Origin: CAYVQU01 sp964453155
GTDB taxonomy: Bacteria; Chloroflexota; Anaerolineae; Anaerolineales; UBA11858
Direction of reading: 5' to 3'
NCBI GenBank assembly: GCA_964453155.1
Contig: CAYVQU010000110.1
Span: 1 to 17,122, forward strand
Length of the DNA: 17,122 nt
Below, piece after piece: positions 7,075 to 13,680 of this stretch. Numbering within the stretch: position 1 is the stretch's first letter; the number at the start of each line of letters is the position of its first letter. Below the pieces are notes generated by a model that did not search any database, was not told where the DNA came from, and worked only from the letters and a program-made list of their open reading frames with translations. Position numbers and translations under genes: made by a program.

Positions 7075-7140
7075 TTTTTTTGTATACGGATTACACGGAT
7101 TTTTTATCCGTGTAATCCGTTAAATCCGCGTACAAAAAAA
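7075..7140. repeat. intergenic inverted repeat
   Basis: ACGGATTACACGGAT (7086-7100) and ATCCGTGTAATCCGT (7106-7120) are perfect 15-bp arms with a TTTTT loop. The symmetry continues outward: TTTTTTTGTA on the left matches TACAAAAAAA on the right, with extra bases on the right arm. It lies in the 103-bp gap between two minus-strand genes, and is T-rich on the left side and A-rich on the right. On the minus strand the hairpin is followed by A rather than U, so it is not a canonical terminator of the upstream gene. Confidence 0.7.
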
Positions 7141-7159
7141 ATCCAACCGCGTCAAAATT

Positions 7160-8119
7160 CTACTTGAGAACCAAAATCACTTCGTCGATTTCTTCCCCGC
7201 GGGCGTTGGCAAAGCCGCGGTCTGTACCACTTGGCTCGAAACCGCATTTCTCGAGGACGCGGATCGAACCCAAGTTGTCGGCTGCGGCGCGCCCATAAAG
7301 TGGTCGAGTGTCGTTTTCTTCCAGAAATGCCTGTAGGGCCCGGGTTGCGATCCCCTGCCCCCAAAATTCGCGACCGATCCAATAGCTGACATCCCAATCG
7401 CCAAACCAGTTGTGAACCAAGATCGATCCGACCACCTGACCATCCCATAAAATCGTGCGGAGGATGACACCTTCGTGGGCGCGGATTTTAGCCCAGTGTT
7501 CGTCAAACGCGGCGCGGTCATCCGGGTTTTCGGCGGTAAAGGCCGCCATCTGACAGGCAACCGGGTCGCGATTGTATTCAAAGAAAATGGGCAGATCTGT
7601 ATCAATGACCGGCCGCAAAACCATCCGCCCCGCAGGTAAATCTTGCATATACCGGACGATCGGCAGCGGCCGAAATCCGGATTTTTCATAGCAGCGGCGG
7701 GCGGGAGCATGACCATCATCGCCACCGGTGCCGACTACGGCCAGTTTCATCCCCGCTGCAATCATTTTCTCGAGGGCGAAATTGTTCAACTTGGTTCCCA
7801 ATCCCCGGTTTTGATCATCCGGCCGCACAGCCAAGAGGATAATTTCGCCTTCTTTCTTTTCTTCGTTCAACTCGTAATTGATGAAACCGGCGATTTTTCC
7901 ATCCACGACCGCCACCCAGACATTATACTTTTCCTGATCCCCACAAAACTGCCGCACGACATCGGCTTGCGCGGTCCGCCAATCGGGATATAGGAGGGGG
8001 TAGATTTTAGGGCCCATGACTTTCTGAAAGGACTCAAAAACCGGCTCCCAGGCCAACAGCGACAACTCTACAACTGCCTCCATATCCCCATCTTCAAACG
8101 GTCTAATATTGACATCCAT
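7160..8119 (-). CDS. double GNAT-domain N-acetyltransferase
   Basis: A 319-residue protein with two GNAT acetyltransferase domains. Domain 1 (about residues 1-160) has the acetyl-CoA pyrophosphate loop QNRGLG (103-108) and the helix ARRCYEKSGF (140-149). Domain 2 (about 164-319) has WGQGIA (253-258) and NLGSIRVLEKCGF (282-294), the pattern of RimJ/RimL-type enzymes. Both loops keep the Q/RxxGxG/A pattern, so both may bind acetyl-CoA. Substrates may be protein N-termini, amines or an antibiotic; nothing in the sequence decides this. Start ATG 8117-8119 has GGAGA 7 nt upstream. It is last in the minus-strand unit, 75 bp after the flavoprotein gene and separated from it by a perfect palindrome. 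Confidence 0.85.
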   Translation of the reverse strand: MDVNIRPFEDGDMEAVVELSLLAWEPVFESFQKVMGPKIYPLLYPDWRTAQADVVRQFCGDQEKYNVWVAVVDGKIAGFINYELNEEKKEGEIILLAVRPDDQNRGLGTKLNNFALEKMIAAGMKLAVVGTGGDDGHAPARRCYEKSGFRPLPIVRYMQDLPAGRMVLRPVIDTDLPIFFEYNRDPVACQMAAFTAENPDDRAAFDEHWAKIRAHEGVILRTILWDGQVVGSILVHNWFGDWDVSYWIGREFWGQGIATRALQAFLEENDTRPLYGRAAADNLGSIRVLEKCGFEPSGTDRGFANARGEEIDEVILVLK

Positions 8120-8157
8120 TTATCATCTCCAAAAATTCCGATTCATATGAATGGCTT

Positions 8158-8189
8158 TTGTAGGGGCGCAGCATGCTGCGCCCCTACAA
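8158..8189. repeat. perfect 32-bp palindrome
   Basis: TTGTAGGGGCGCAGCA (8158-8173) is followed directly by its exact reverse complement (8174-8189), with no spacer. A partial third arm, CGCCCCTAC (8190-8198), follows and supplies the TAG stop of the flavoprotein gene at 8195-8197. On the minus strand it lies between two genes of one unit. It resembles dispersed GTAGGGGC-type palindromes found between genes in many bacteria. It may stabilise the upstream mRNA or attenuate the downstream gene. Confidence 0.8.
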
Positions 8190-8194
8190 CGCCC

Positions 8195-8686
8195 CTACGA
8201 AAACGTATGCTTCCAAAATTTGCATTTACGATCGCGTTCGGAGCGGCCGGTCATTTCACGAATGGCGACTTCGACCACACCGCATTTCTCGGCTGCATCC
8301 AAAGTGATTTCGCCGGCATTTTCATCAAAATAACGATTGAATTCATTCAAAATTTCGTGTCGCTCGGCAACATCTTCCACAATTCTGGCGGTGCCATAGC
8401 AGATCACGCTATCATTGTCAGGGTGACAGGGATCACCATCCCCATGACGGCTGACATCGCCGCGTTGACGGCCAACGGTAAAGCAAACTTGCGGGTTCGA
8501 CTTAATATAATCCAGTTTTTGGCCAGTGAGGGCGCAGTGAAAATATATTTTTCCATCGATATAGGCATAGTTCAAGGGGACCACATATGGCAGTCCATCT
8601 TGGGATAATCCCAGATAGCCGATCGTTGCTTCCTGTAAAAAAGTTTCCATCTCTGAAAGAGATGCTTCAAATTTTTTCGATGTCAT
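8195..8686 (-). CDS. pyridoxamine 5'-phosphate oxidase-related (Nim-like) flavoprotein
   Basis: A 163-residue split-barrel flavin-binding protein. It has the family order GYLGLSQDGLPYVVPLNYAY near residues 23-42, then KIYFHCALTGQKLDYIKSNP (46-65), a VCFTV strand and CYGTARIV (96-103), as in the Pyridox_ox_2 group that includes the 5-nitroimidazole-reducing Nim proteins. The expected role is an FMN-dependent reductase of small molecules, in the cytoplasm. The central loop is rich in Gly, Asp and His and contains Cys87. Start ATG 8684-8686 has GGAGA 9 nt upstream. It lies 24 bp after the Fe-S protein gene in the same direction, so the two are probably co-transcribed. The last codons and stop fall in a partial palindromic repeat. 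Confidence 0.82.
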   Translation of the reverse strand: MTSKKFEASLSEMETFLQEATIGYLGLSQDGLPYVVPLNYAYIDGKIYFHCALTGQKLDYIKSNPQVCFTVGRQRGDVSRHGDGDPCHPDNDSVICYGTARIVEDVAERHEILNEFNRYFDENAGEITLDAAEKCGVVEVAIREMTGRSERDRKCKFWKHTFS

Positions 8687-8710
8687 GATTAATGATCTCC
8701 ATGAATTGAT

Positions 8711-9901
8711 CTAACGATTGATTTGTTCCAAGATCGCGGCTGATTTACGAATTCCTTCGGCCGCGCAAATTACCTCACACCGGGCGCAAACATAATCTTC
8801 ATACAACTGGCTTTTTTTGGAACGGTCGCTCGTACAATTGGCATAATCGAAATCCAAGCTGCCTTCCCAAAACCGATGGGTTTGGTCGGTCAGTTTCTGA
8901 TGATAAACGCCTCCCGGTGATGGGGAGGAATTTTGTAAGGCTCCTGAGGGGCAAGCCGGTAGACATTTACCGCAAACGGTGTCGCCATTTTTATCGATAA
9001 GATTGTAGGAGCAATACCGTTGGCCCGTGATCGCCTCACTCACAACGGTGTAATCATTGATCCGTTTAAGTTCAGCCTGACGGGCAGCATCCAAGAGGTT
9101 TATTCCATCCTGTTGATCTGTTACCAGGGGATTTTCATCAAAAATTACGATACTGCGATAGCGACCAAACAGTCGCTGGCGAGTGCCGTCCGTATTGACT
9201 TCATCTCGAAATGCGATCCGGTTGACGCCAAATTTAAGTAGCCCTGTCATCACGGCCAGGCTGTTATGCGGCCAGTGATTGTTACACGGCCCATGATACT
9301 GACCGGAATAATATTCACTCCGATTGCGCTGAATTACCATTTGGGCATTCCGGTCGGTCATGGCGACCACCGCCCGTTCGGGACCTAATAAGGCCATCCC
9401 GACTTTGCCCACAGCTTTATCAATAATCTGGCTGACATCTTCGGTAGCCCGATCGTAGTAATCGAACGGGGCTTCTTCGCCCGCGGCCATTTTTTCAGCA
9501 TAAAAATGATACATCGTGGGGTTGACCGCCAGCATCCCCGTGATGATCACCCCCCGACGAAAGCGTTTTTTAGCATCATCAAATGGTTCCGGCATTGCCA
9601 ATGGATTGGGGGACCCGTCCGGGCGGACCGTCTTACTGGTTAGAGCCGCATAGTGTCGCCAAATATCTTCGGGCGTAACAGGATACATCCCCACCAACGA
9701 AGGGGACCGCAACCCAGCCCAAATATCGGTATCCAAGTCAAAGTTGATGATCCCCACCCGAACTACCGGTTGATCCGCGTCATCCAGCATGAAACTTTGA
9801 AAACGATTATGCCAGTTATAGTCGGGTTCGTTAATGACATCGACTACTTTAGATTGGATTAAATTTTGAATTGTGGAGCGATTGAGCTGTAATGTAGCCA
9901 T
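8711..9901 (-). CDS. orphan iron-sulfur protein with two 4Fe-4S-type motifs at the C-terminus
   Basis: A 396-residue protein. The first ~290 residues form a domain I do not recognise. The C-terminus has two cysteine sets: Cys297 with CGKCLPACP (Cys310, 313, 317), and Cys356 with CARCEVIC (Cys372, 375, 379). That is eight cysteines, enough for two [4Fe-4S] clusters in the C-x2-C-x3-C plus distant Cys arrangement seen in epoxyqueuosine reductase- and reductive dehalogenase-like proteins. No Tat or other export signal is present, which argues against a secreted dehalogenase. ATG 9899-9901 has AAGGAG about 11 nt upstream, inside the last codons of the MFS gene, 6 nt from its stop. It is probably a redox partner in the exporter/flavoprotein unit (inference). 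Confidence 0.7.
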   Translation of the reverse strand: MATLQLNRSTIQNLIQSKVVDVINEPDYNWHNRFQSFMLDDADQPVVRVGIINFDLDTDIWAGLRSPSLVGMYPVTPEDIWRHYAALTSKTVRPDGSPNPLAMPEPFDDAKKRFRRGVIITGMLAVNPTMYHFYAEKMAAGEEAPFDYYDRATEDVSQIIDKAVGKVGMALLGPERAVVAMTDRNAQMVIQRNRSEYYSGQYHGPCNNHWPHNSLAVMTGLLKFGVNRIAFRDEVNTDGTRQRLFGRYRSIVIFDENPLVTDQQDGINLLDAARQAELKRINDYTVVSEAITGQRYCSYNLIDKNGDTVCGKCLPACPSGALQNSSPSPGGVYHQKLTDQTHRFWEGSLDFDYANCTSDRSKKSQLYEDYVCARCEVICAAEGIRKSAAILEQINR

Positions 9902-9907
9902 ATTGTC

Positions 9908-11212
9908 TTATTCTCCTTGAGACGGTGGTGAAGTTTCGGATATTGCGTTTGGACCTTCGGCTTCGAGATTGACGACTGAGGGGATCATGAAGCCAATCAC
10001 CCCCAAAATGAGTAAGGAAATTCCAGCGATATAGTACAGGGTTCGCACGCCCAACCAATCGGCGACCGGCCCCCCAATAGCCAGCGAGAGCGGACTGATC
10101 GCCCCGGCCATACTCATAACGACGGTGAAAACCCGGCCCTGCATATCAGGCGCAACCAGGGTTTGTAAAATCGCAAACCCTGCACCATTGGAGATGGCGT
10201 TCATCGCAGACCCGAAGAAAAAGCCAACAATTGCCAGCGGCAACAGATTTCCAGGAGCTAAAGCGACTAACAAGATGCCCACCCCCAACCCAATGATACC
10301 GATCAGCATCGTGTAAATCCGCTTTTTGAACCCGCCCCAGGCTCCTAAAAGGAAGCCCCCCACCAACATCCCAATTCCCCAACTGGCATTCAGCCACCCA
10401 AGTTCAAGCGCACCACCTTGGAAATGTCGCGTAACCAATATTGGGACTAAGGACATGGCCGGATTAACAAAGAAATTGATCAGCATGGCAATGATCAGGA
10501 GCCAGAAGATCCCTTTCCAATTCCAAATATAAATAAAACCAGCTTTAATGTCTCCCCAAATTGCAGAGACAGTTTGGGGTAAGGTTGCATCCTCCAATGT
10601 TTCAGTGGAAGATTCTGGTTGGGGGATGACAATGATCAACATCGGCAAGATCGAAAAAATAGCTGTGATCACATCGATCATCATGATCCAATGGAGCTCC
10701 ATCACCTGGAGCAATAGCGCGCCAACCGGGGGCGCCACAATATTGACCGCACCGCCAACCATTTGGTTCAGGCCGCTGATACGCGGGAGATGTTCTTTGG
10801 GCACCATCAGCGATATCGAGGCCTGGTTGGCCGGCCAATGAAACGCCCCGCCTAAGGCCCGAATAAACATGACAACATAAACGTGCCAGATTTGAAGGGA
10901 ATCAGACCAAAATAAGTATGCCAGGTATAAAGAAACCAATGCGATCACCCCATCCGCAACCAGGATTACGATGCGGCGGTTCCAGCGATCAATCAAAGCC
11001 CCCACCAGCGGACCGAGGATCACCCCAGGTAACATCGAGATCAAGGTCCCGACGGCCAGGATGGTGGCGGACCCGGTCTTTTCAGTGATCCACCAAACTA
11101 GACCAAACTGGGCCACCGCGCTACCAACCCAAGAGAGCGTTTGTCCGCTCCAGATAGAGAAGAAAAGGGGGACCCATTTTTCGTGATTCCAGGAAATCGT
11201 TCGTTGTGACAT
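9908..11212 (-). CDS. MFS efflux transporter (macrolide-efflux/MFS_3 type)
   Basis: A 434-residue polytopic protein with about 12 membrane segments. The loop after helix 2 has GPLVGALIDRWNRR, matching MFS motif A (GxLxDRxGRR), and a long polar loop with STETLEDATLPQT separates the two halves. The N-terminus WVPLFFSIWSGQTLSWVGSA is typical of drug or macrolide exporters of the MFS_3 group. It probably exports a small molecule using the proton gradient; the substrate is unknown. Start ATG 11210-11212 has GAGG 6 nt upstream, and only 11 bp separate the ATG from the 7-bp tandem array. It is first in the unit with the Fe-S, flavoprotein and GNAT genes. Its promoter is hidden by the array and the gap. 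Confidence 0.87.
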   Translation of the reverse strand: MSQRTISWNHEKWVPLFFSIWSGQTLSWVGSAVAQFGLVWWITEKTGSATILAVGTLISMLPGVILGPLVGALIDRWNRRIVILVADGVIALVSLYLAYLFWSDSLQIWHVYVVMFIRALGGAFHWPANQASISLMVPKEHLPRISGLNQMVGGAVNIVAPPVGALLLQVMELHWIMMIDVITAIFSILPMLIIVIPQPESSTETLEDATLPQTVSAIWGDIKAGFIYIWNWKGIFWLLIIAMLINFFVNPAMSLVPILVTRHFQGGALELGWLNASWGIGMLVGGFLLGAWGGFKKRIYTMLIGIIGLGVGILLVALAPGNLLPLAIVGFFFGSAMNAISNGAGFAILQTLVAPDMQGRVFTVVMSMAGAISPLSLAIGGPVADWLGVRTLYYIAGISLLILGVIGFMIPSVVNLEAEGPNAISETSPPSQGE

Positions 11213-11223
11213 AAATGACCTCA

Positions 11224-11284
11224 GTGCGAAGTGCGAAGTGCGAAGTGCGAAGTGCGAAGTGCGAAGTGCGAAGTGCGAAGTGCG
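11224..11284. repeat. 7-bp tandem array running into the assembly gap
   Basis: GTGCGAA is repeated perfectly for 61 bases (about 8.7 copies) and is cut by the N run, so the true length is unknown. The unit length of 7 means every frame reads through without a stop and encodes a 7-residue repeat, which is a by-product rather than a gene. The array begins 11 bp upstream of the MFS start codon (read on the minus strand as CTTCGCA repeats) and so lies in the leader or promoter region of that operon. The perfect identity between copies suggests recent expansion. Confidence 0.95.
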
Positions 11285-11384
11285 NNNNNNNNNNNNNNNN
11301 NNNNNNNNNNNNNNNNNNNNNNNNNNNNNNNNNNNNNNNNNNNNNNNNNNNNNNNNNNNNNNNNNNNNNNNNNNNNNNNNNNNN
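11285..11384. other. assembly gap (100 N)
   Basis: Exactly 100 N. The round number suggests a placeholder of unknown real length, placed where the tandem array could not be resolved. Together with the array and the sequence to 11583 it forms the 371-bp interval between the divergent MFS and XRE genes, so promoters of the MFS unit may be missing. Confidence 0.98.
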
Positions 11385-11444
11385 AAGAAAGTATATCAGG
11401 ATTGAGCTTGTCTGAGGTTTTTATTTGGTATGTGTACAAAACTG

Positions 11445-11460
11445 TCAGGTTGACACCTGA
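11445..11460. promoter_or_regulatory. short inverted repeat, possible regulatory site
   Basis: TCAGGT (11445-11450) and ACCTGA (11455-11460) are perfect 6-bp arms around TGAC. A TTGACA hexamer (11450-11455) lies across the centre, but no good -10 follows at 16-18 bp. It lies 39 bp upstream of the stronger palindrome. Confidence 0.35.
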
Positions 11461-11498
11461 ACTTTAAATTTTCCTAGTGGTTTAATCAAATGACGCCC

Positions 11499-11520
11499 CA
11501 ATGTCGCCGGGGCGACATTG
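11499..11520. promoter_or_regulatory. operator-like palindrome overlapping the XRE gene promoter
   Basis: CAATGTCGCC (11499-11508) and GGCGACATTG (11511-11520) are perfect 10-bp arms with a GG spacer. The right arm overlaps the -35 hexamer TTGAAA (11518-11523) of the XRE gene. A protein bound here would block RNA polymerase. The obvious candidate is the XRE-family HTH protein encoded immediately downstream, acting as an autorepressor (inference). Confidence 0.75.
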
Positions 11521-11545
11521 AAATGCGAAGCTCAATCTCTATAAT
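11518..11545 (+). promoter_or_regulatory. sigma-70-like promoter of the XRE regulator gene
   Basis: TTGAAA (11518-11523) and a perfect TATAAT (11540-11545) have a 16-bp spacer. Transcription would start near 11552, about 32 nt before the ATG at 11584, with AAGGAG at 11572-11577. Confidence 0.75.
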
Positions 11546-11583
11546 GGTGGCCATATCCACACAAAATGATAAAGGAGTACACC

Positions 11584-12168
11584 ATGAACCAACCAGATTT
11601 AGGAATTACGATTGCAGATTTACGAACTCAAAAGGGTCTGACTCAAGAAAAACTGGCGGAATTCTGTGAAGTCAGTAAACGCACCATCCAGCGCATCGAA
11701 AGCGGAGAAGTCGAACCTCGGGCATTTACCCTCAATAATTTGAGCAACATCCTGGAATTCGATTTCTCAGAAGAGAACACGAATAATGAAGCCCTGTGGC
11801 TGACCGCTTTACATGCCACTTGTCTGTTACCCAGTGTTTTCGTCGCGTTGTGGATTTGGTCTCGAAAGAAAAAACACAGTTTCAAAATCAACCAGCACGG
11901 GCGACAGGTGCTTAATTTCAAGATCACGATCACCTTGATGTTGTTTCTGATGACCCTCTTCTTATTGATCATTTTGGGCACAACAACTGTATTGGAAGAA
12001 ACCGGTCGGGTTGTCTCTGATTTGTTTTATACCGGTCTGGCATCCTTAGGGACATTGCCCTTCCTATTCATTTTTATGTTCTCCACCTACCAAGGGGTTG
12101 TAAATGCTGTACGGGCTCTTTCTGACAAACCCATCCACTACCGACTAAGTATCCCCATCGTAAAGTGA
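11584..12168 (+). CDS. XRE-family HTH regulator with DUF4870-like membrane domain
   Basis: A 194-residue protein in two parts. Residues 8-61 form a Cro/C1-type HTH (TIADLRTQKGLTQEKLAEF, then SKRTIQRIESGEVEPRA). Residues 70-170 hold three hydrophobic segments (about 71-92, 112-132 and 148-168), with HGRQVLNFKITI at 105-116, the hallmark of DUF4870/Tic20-like membrane proteins. The DNA-binding domain is therefore tethered to the membrane. The frame opens at an earlier ATG (11566), but that codon precedes the Shine-Dalgarno; ATG 11584 has AAGGAG 6 nt upstream and is chosen. It has its own promoter, an overlapping palindrome and a strong terminator, so it is a self-contained unit. A role in sensing membrane state is inference. 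Confidence 0.85.
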   Translation: MNQPDLGITIADLRTQKGLTQEKLAEFCEVSKRTIQRIESGEVEPRAFTLNNLSNILEFDFSEENTNNEALWLTALHATCLLPSVFVALWIWSRKKKHSFKINQHGRQVLNFKITITLMLFLMTLFLLIILGTTTVLEETGRVVSDLFYTGLASLGTLPFLFIFMFSTYQGVVNAVRALSDKPIHYRLSIPIVK

Positions 12169-12186
12169 AGCCGTCGACAACCAAGA

Positions 12187-12223
12187 AAAAAGGCTGATGC
12201 TCGTTTGAAGCATCAGCCTTTTT
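12187..12223. terminator. bidirectional intrinsic terminator
   Basis: AAAAAGGCTGATGCT (12187-12201) and AGCATCAGCCTTTTT (12209-12223) form a perfect 15-bp stem with a 7-nt loop CGTTTGA and a T run on both strands. It lies 18 bp after the XRE gene stop and 3 bp before the stop of the convergent Fe-S gene, so it serves both. Confidence 0.93.
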
Positions 12224-12226
12224 AGT

Positions 12227-13519
12227 CTAGTGAACATACCGCCGGTTATACCAATGGATTAAATTTTCCAGATATCTGGATTTCACCTGCTCAGACGCCA
12301 CCGCCTGTTTAATCGGTGGTAAGCGGAGAATCACCCCCAACACCGCCCCCAAAGCGCGATGGCTCATTAAAACCTGGTTATCGAAGAAAAGATTTTGGAG
12401 TTTGCCGCGCTCAATAGCCATCACAACGGTCCGATGAGTGCCATCGAGGGGCGTGATCACTCGTTCGGGGCGAGATTTCAAACTCAGGCCAGATTTCGTG
12501 CAAACTCGGACACAAACCCCGCACCCCAGACAAAAATCATCGTTCAACCGGGCCTTCTTCATCTTTGGCCGGTGGGGATCATTGGTTGAAACCAGGGTCA
12601 TGGCTTCAACTGGGCAGGCATTAACGCATTTCCCACACCCGTTGCACTCAGTTTCATCAACAATGGGGAGAAAATTGGTCGTGTGGACCGGATTCATAAC
12701 CGCGAACCGCCGCGCGGCAATCATGGCTTCACAACAGCAACCACAGCAATTGCAGATGAAATTTACTTTTTCGCGCACATTTTCGCCGAATTGGACTAGA
12801 TTGTTCTCATAGGCTTCCTGGAGTAAATCCAATCCTTCCGAGACATCGATTTCCCGCGCAAACCCATGGCGAATCAAAGAACCCGCGGTGTTGTTGAAAG
12901 TCATGCAGATATCCATTGGCGCTCCACAGGCCAGGTCTTTGTGTTCCATTTTGTGGCGGCAGTAGCAAACGCCAATTCCCCGGTAGGAGGCGGTCTTGAT
13001 GACCTCTGAGGCTCGTTCGTAATCTAAAACATGCAGGGCATTTTCATTCGAGAGTACCGGTTCGTGGACGAAGGTTCGCCCAAGTTGGGTTTCACCATCT
13101 GTGAACAATTCTCGGATAAAATCCTCCTCCACATTCATATATTCATAGAAAAGTTCGCTCAAAACCTTCTGATCGATATCATTCCGCAGCCGCATCAGCG
13201 AGAATTCGAAGAAACCGGCCATCGGGGGCGGCAGCACATATTGGGTTTTTCCATTTCGGGGGACATCCACCAAAATCGCCCGGCTGGCCAACTCGTCTAG
13301 AACTTTGCGAGCGCTGGTCAGGTCCATTTTCCAAATTTGGCTGGCCTGCTCGGCCGTGAAGGGCTTGATCGGCAGTAAGGCCACCAATTCAGCCTCGCGC
13401 GCGCTGAAAAGCATCTCTAAGATTTGAAATAACAACTCCGAAGGTGGTGCTCCTTGTGGGAACCGGTTCAACCGGTCGGATAATTGCACATAACTGGATT
13501 TAAGGGTTCGATGAGCCAT
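12227..13519 (-). CDS. cysteine-rich multi-cluster ferredoxin-like protein with N-terminal winged-helix-like region
   Basis: A 430-residue soluble protein with 18 cysteines. Residues ~28-100 look like a winged helix (AREAELVALL, FTAEQASQIWKMD, ARKVLDELASRAILVDV). A middle domain has C185-x-C187-x10-C198-x6-C205. CNCCGCCC follows (256-263, six cysteines in eight positions), and then two ferredoxin motifs: CNGCGKCVNACP (292-303) and CLGCGVCVRVC (330-340, with Thr instead of Pro next). The ferredoxin part should bind two [4Fe-4S] clusters; the earlier cysteines may bind another cluster or metal. No membrane segment or signal is seen. ATG 13517-13519 has AAAGGA upstream, while an earlier in-frame start at 13555 would add 12 hydrophobic residues without a good ribosome site. 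Function is not known to me; a redox sensor or an electron-transfer subunit is possible. Confidence 0.82.
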   Translation of the reverse strand: MAHRTLKSSYVQLSDRLNRFPQGAPPSELLFQILEMLFSAREAELVALLPIKPFTAEQASQIWKMDLTSARKVLDELASRAILVDVPRNGKTQYVLPPPMAGFFEFSLMRLRNDIDQKVLSELFYEYMNVEEDFIRELFTDGETQLGRTFVHEPVLSNENALHVLDYERASEVIKTASYRGIGVCYCRHKMEHKDLACGAPMDICMTFNNTAGSLIRHGFAREIDVSEGLDLLQEAYENNLVQFGENVREKVNFICNCCGCCCEAMIAARRFAVMNPVHTTNFLPIVDETECNGCGKCVNACPVEAMTLVSTNDPHRPKMKKARLNDDFCLGCGVCVRVCTKSGLSLKSRPERVITPLDGTHRTVVMAIERGKLQNLFFDNQVLMSHRALGAVLGVILRLPPIKQAVASEQVKSRYLENLIHWYNRRYVH

Positions 13520-13566
13520 GATAATTCCTTTCAATACAAAAATGATGAATAACAATATTGAATCAA

Positions 13567-13595
13567 AGTATAGAAAAGGGGGCCGAGATTTTCAA
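13567..13595 (-). promoter_or_regulatory. sigma-70-like promoter of the cysteine-rich Fe-S gene
   Basis: On the minus strand, TTGAAA (13590-13595) and TATACT (13567-13572) are spaced by exactly 17 bp, 48 bp upstream of the ATG at 13519. The spacing and both hexamers fit a vegetative promoter. Confidence 0.7.
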
Positions 13596-13643
13596 GTACA
13601 GTTGTCATAGTGTAAAAGTAAGAATCATCACCCCCTAATGCTC

Positions 13644-13659
13644 TAAATTTCGAAATTTA
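13644..13659. promoter_or_regulatory. 16-bp A/T palindrome upstream of the small PPOX gene
   Basis: TAAATTTCGAAATTTA is perfectly symmetric and ends 21 bp before the ATG at 13681. It could be an operator or part of the core promoter for this gene. There is no U tract after it. The A/T richness makes a chance palindrome more likely than for a GC-rich one. Confidence 0.4.
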
Positions 13660-13680
13660 TCTCTTAAAAAGGATTAAGAA

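Noticed and set aside
8147..8608. A plus-strand frame of 153 residues opposite the flavoprotein
   Set aside because: The minus strand encodes a clear split-barrel protein with conserved motifs and a ribosome site. The plus-strand frame starts inside the palindromic repeat region.
11224..11284. The tandem array as a CRISPR remnant
   Set aside because: Units are 7 bp and contiguous with no spacers, and no cas gene is present.
11215..11467. Open frames with a 7-residue repeat on both strands across the array and gap
   Set aside because: They arise because a stop-free 7-bp unit reads open in every frame, and the N run is counted as open. There is no ribosome site and no unique protein sequence.
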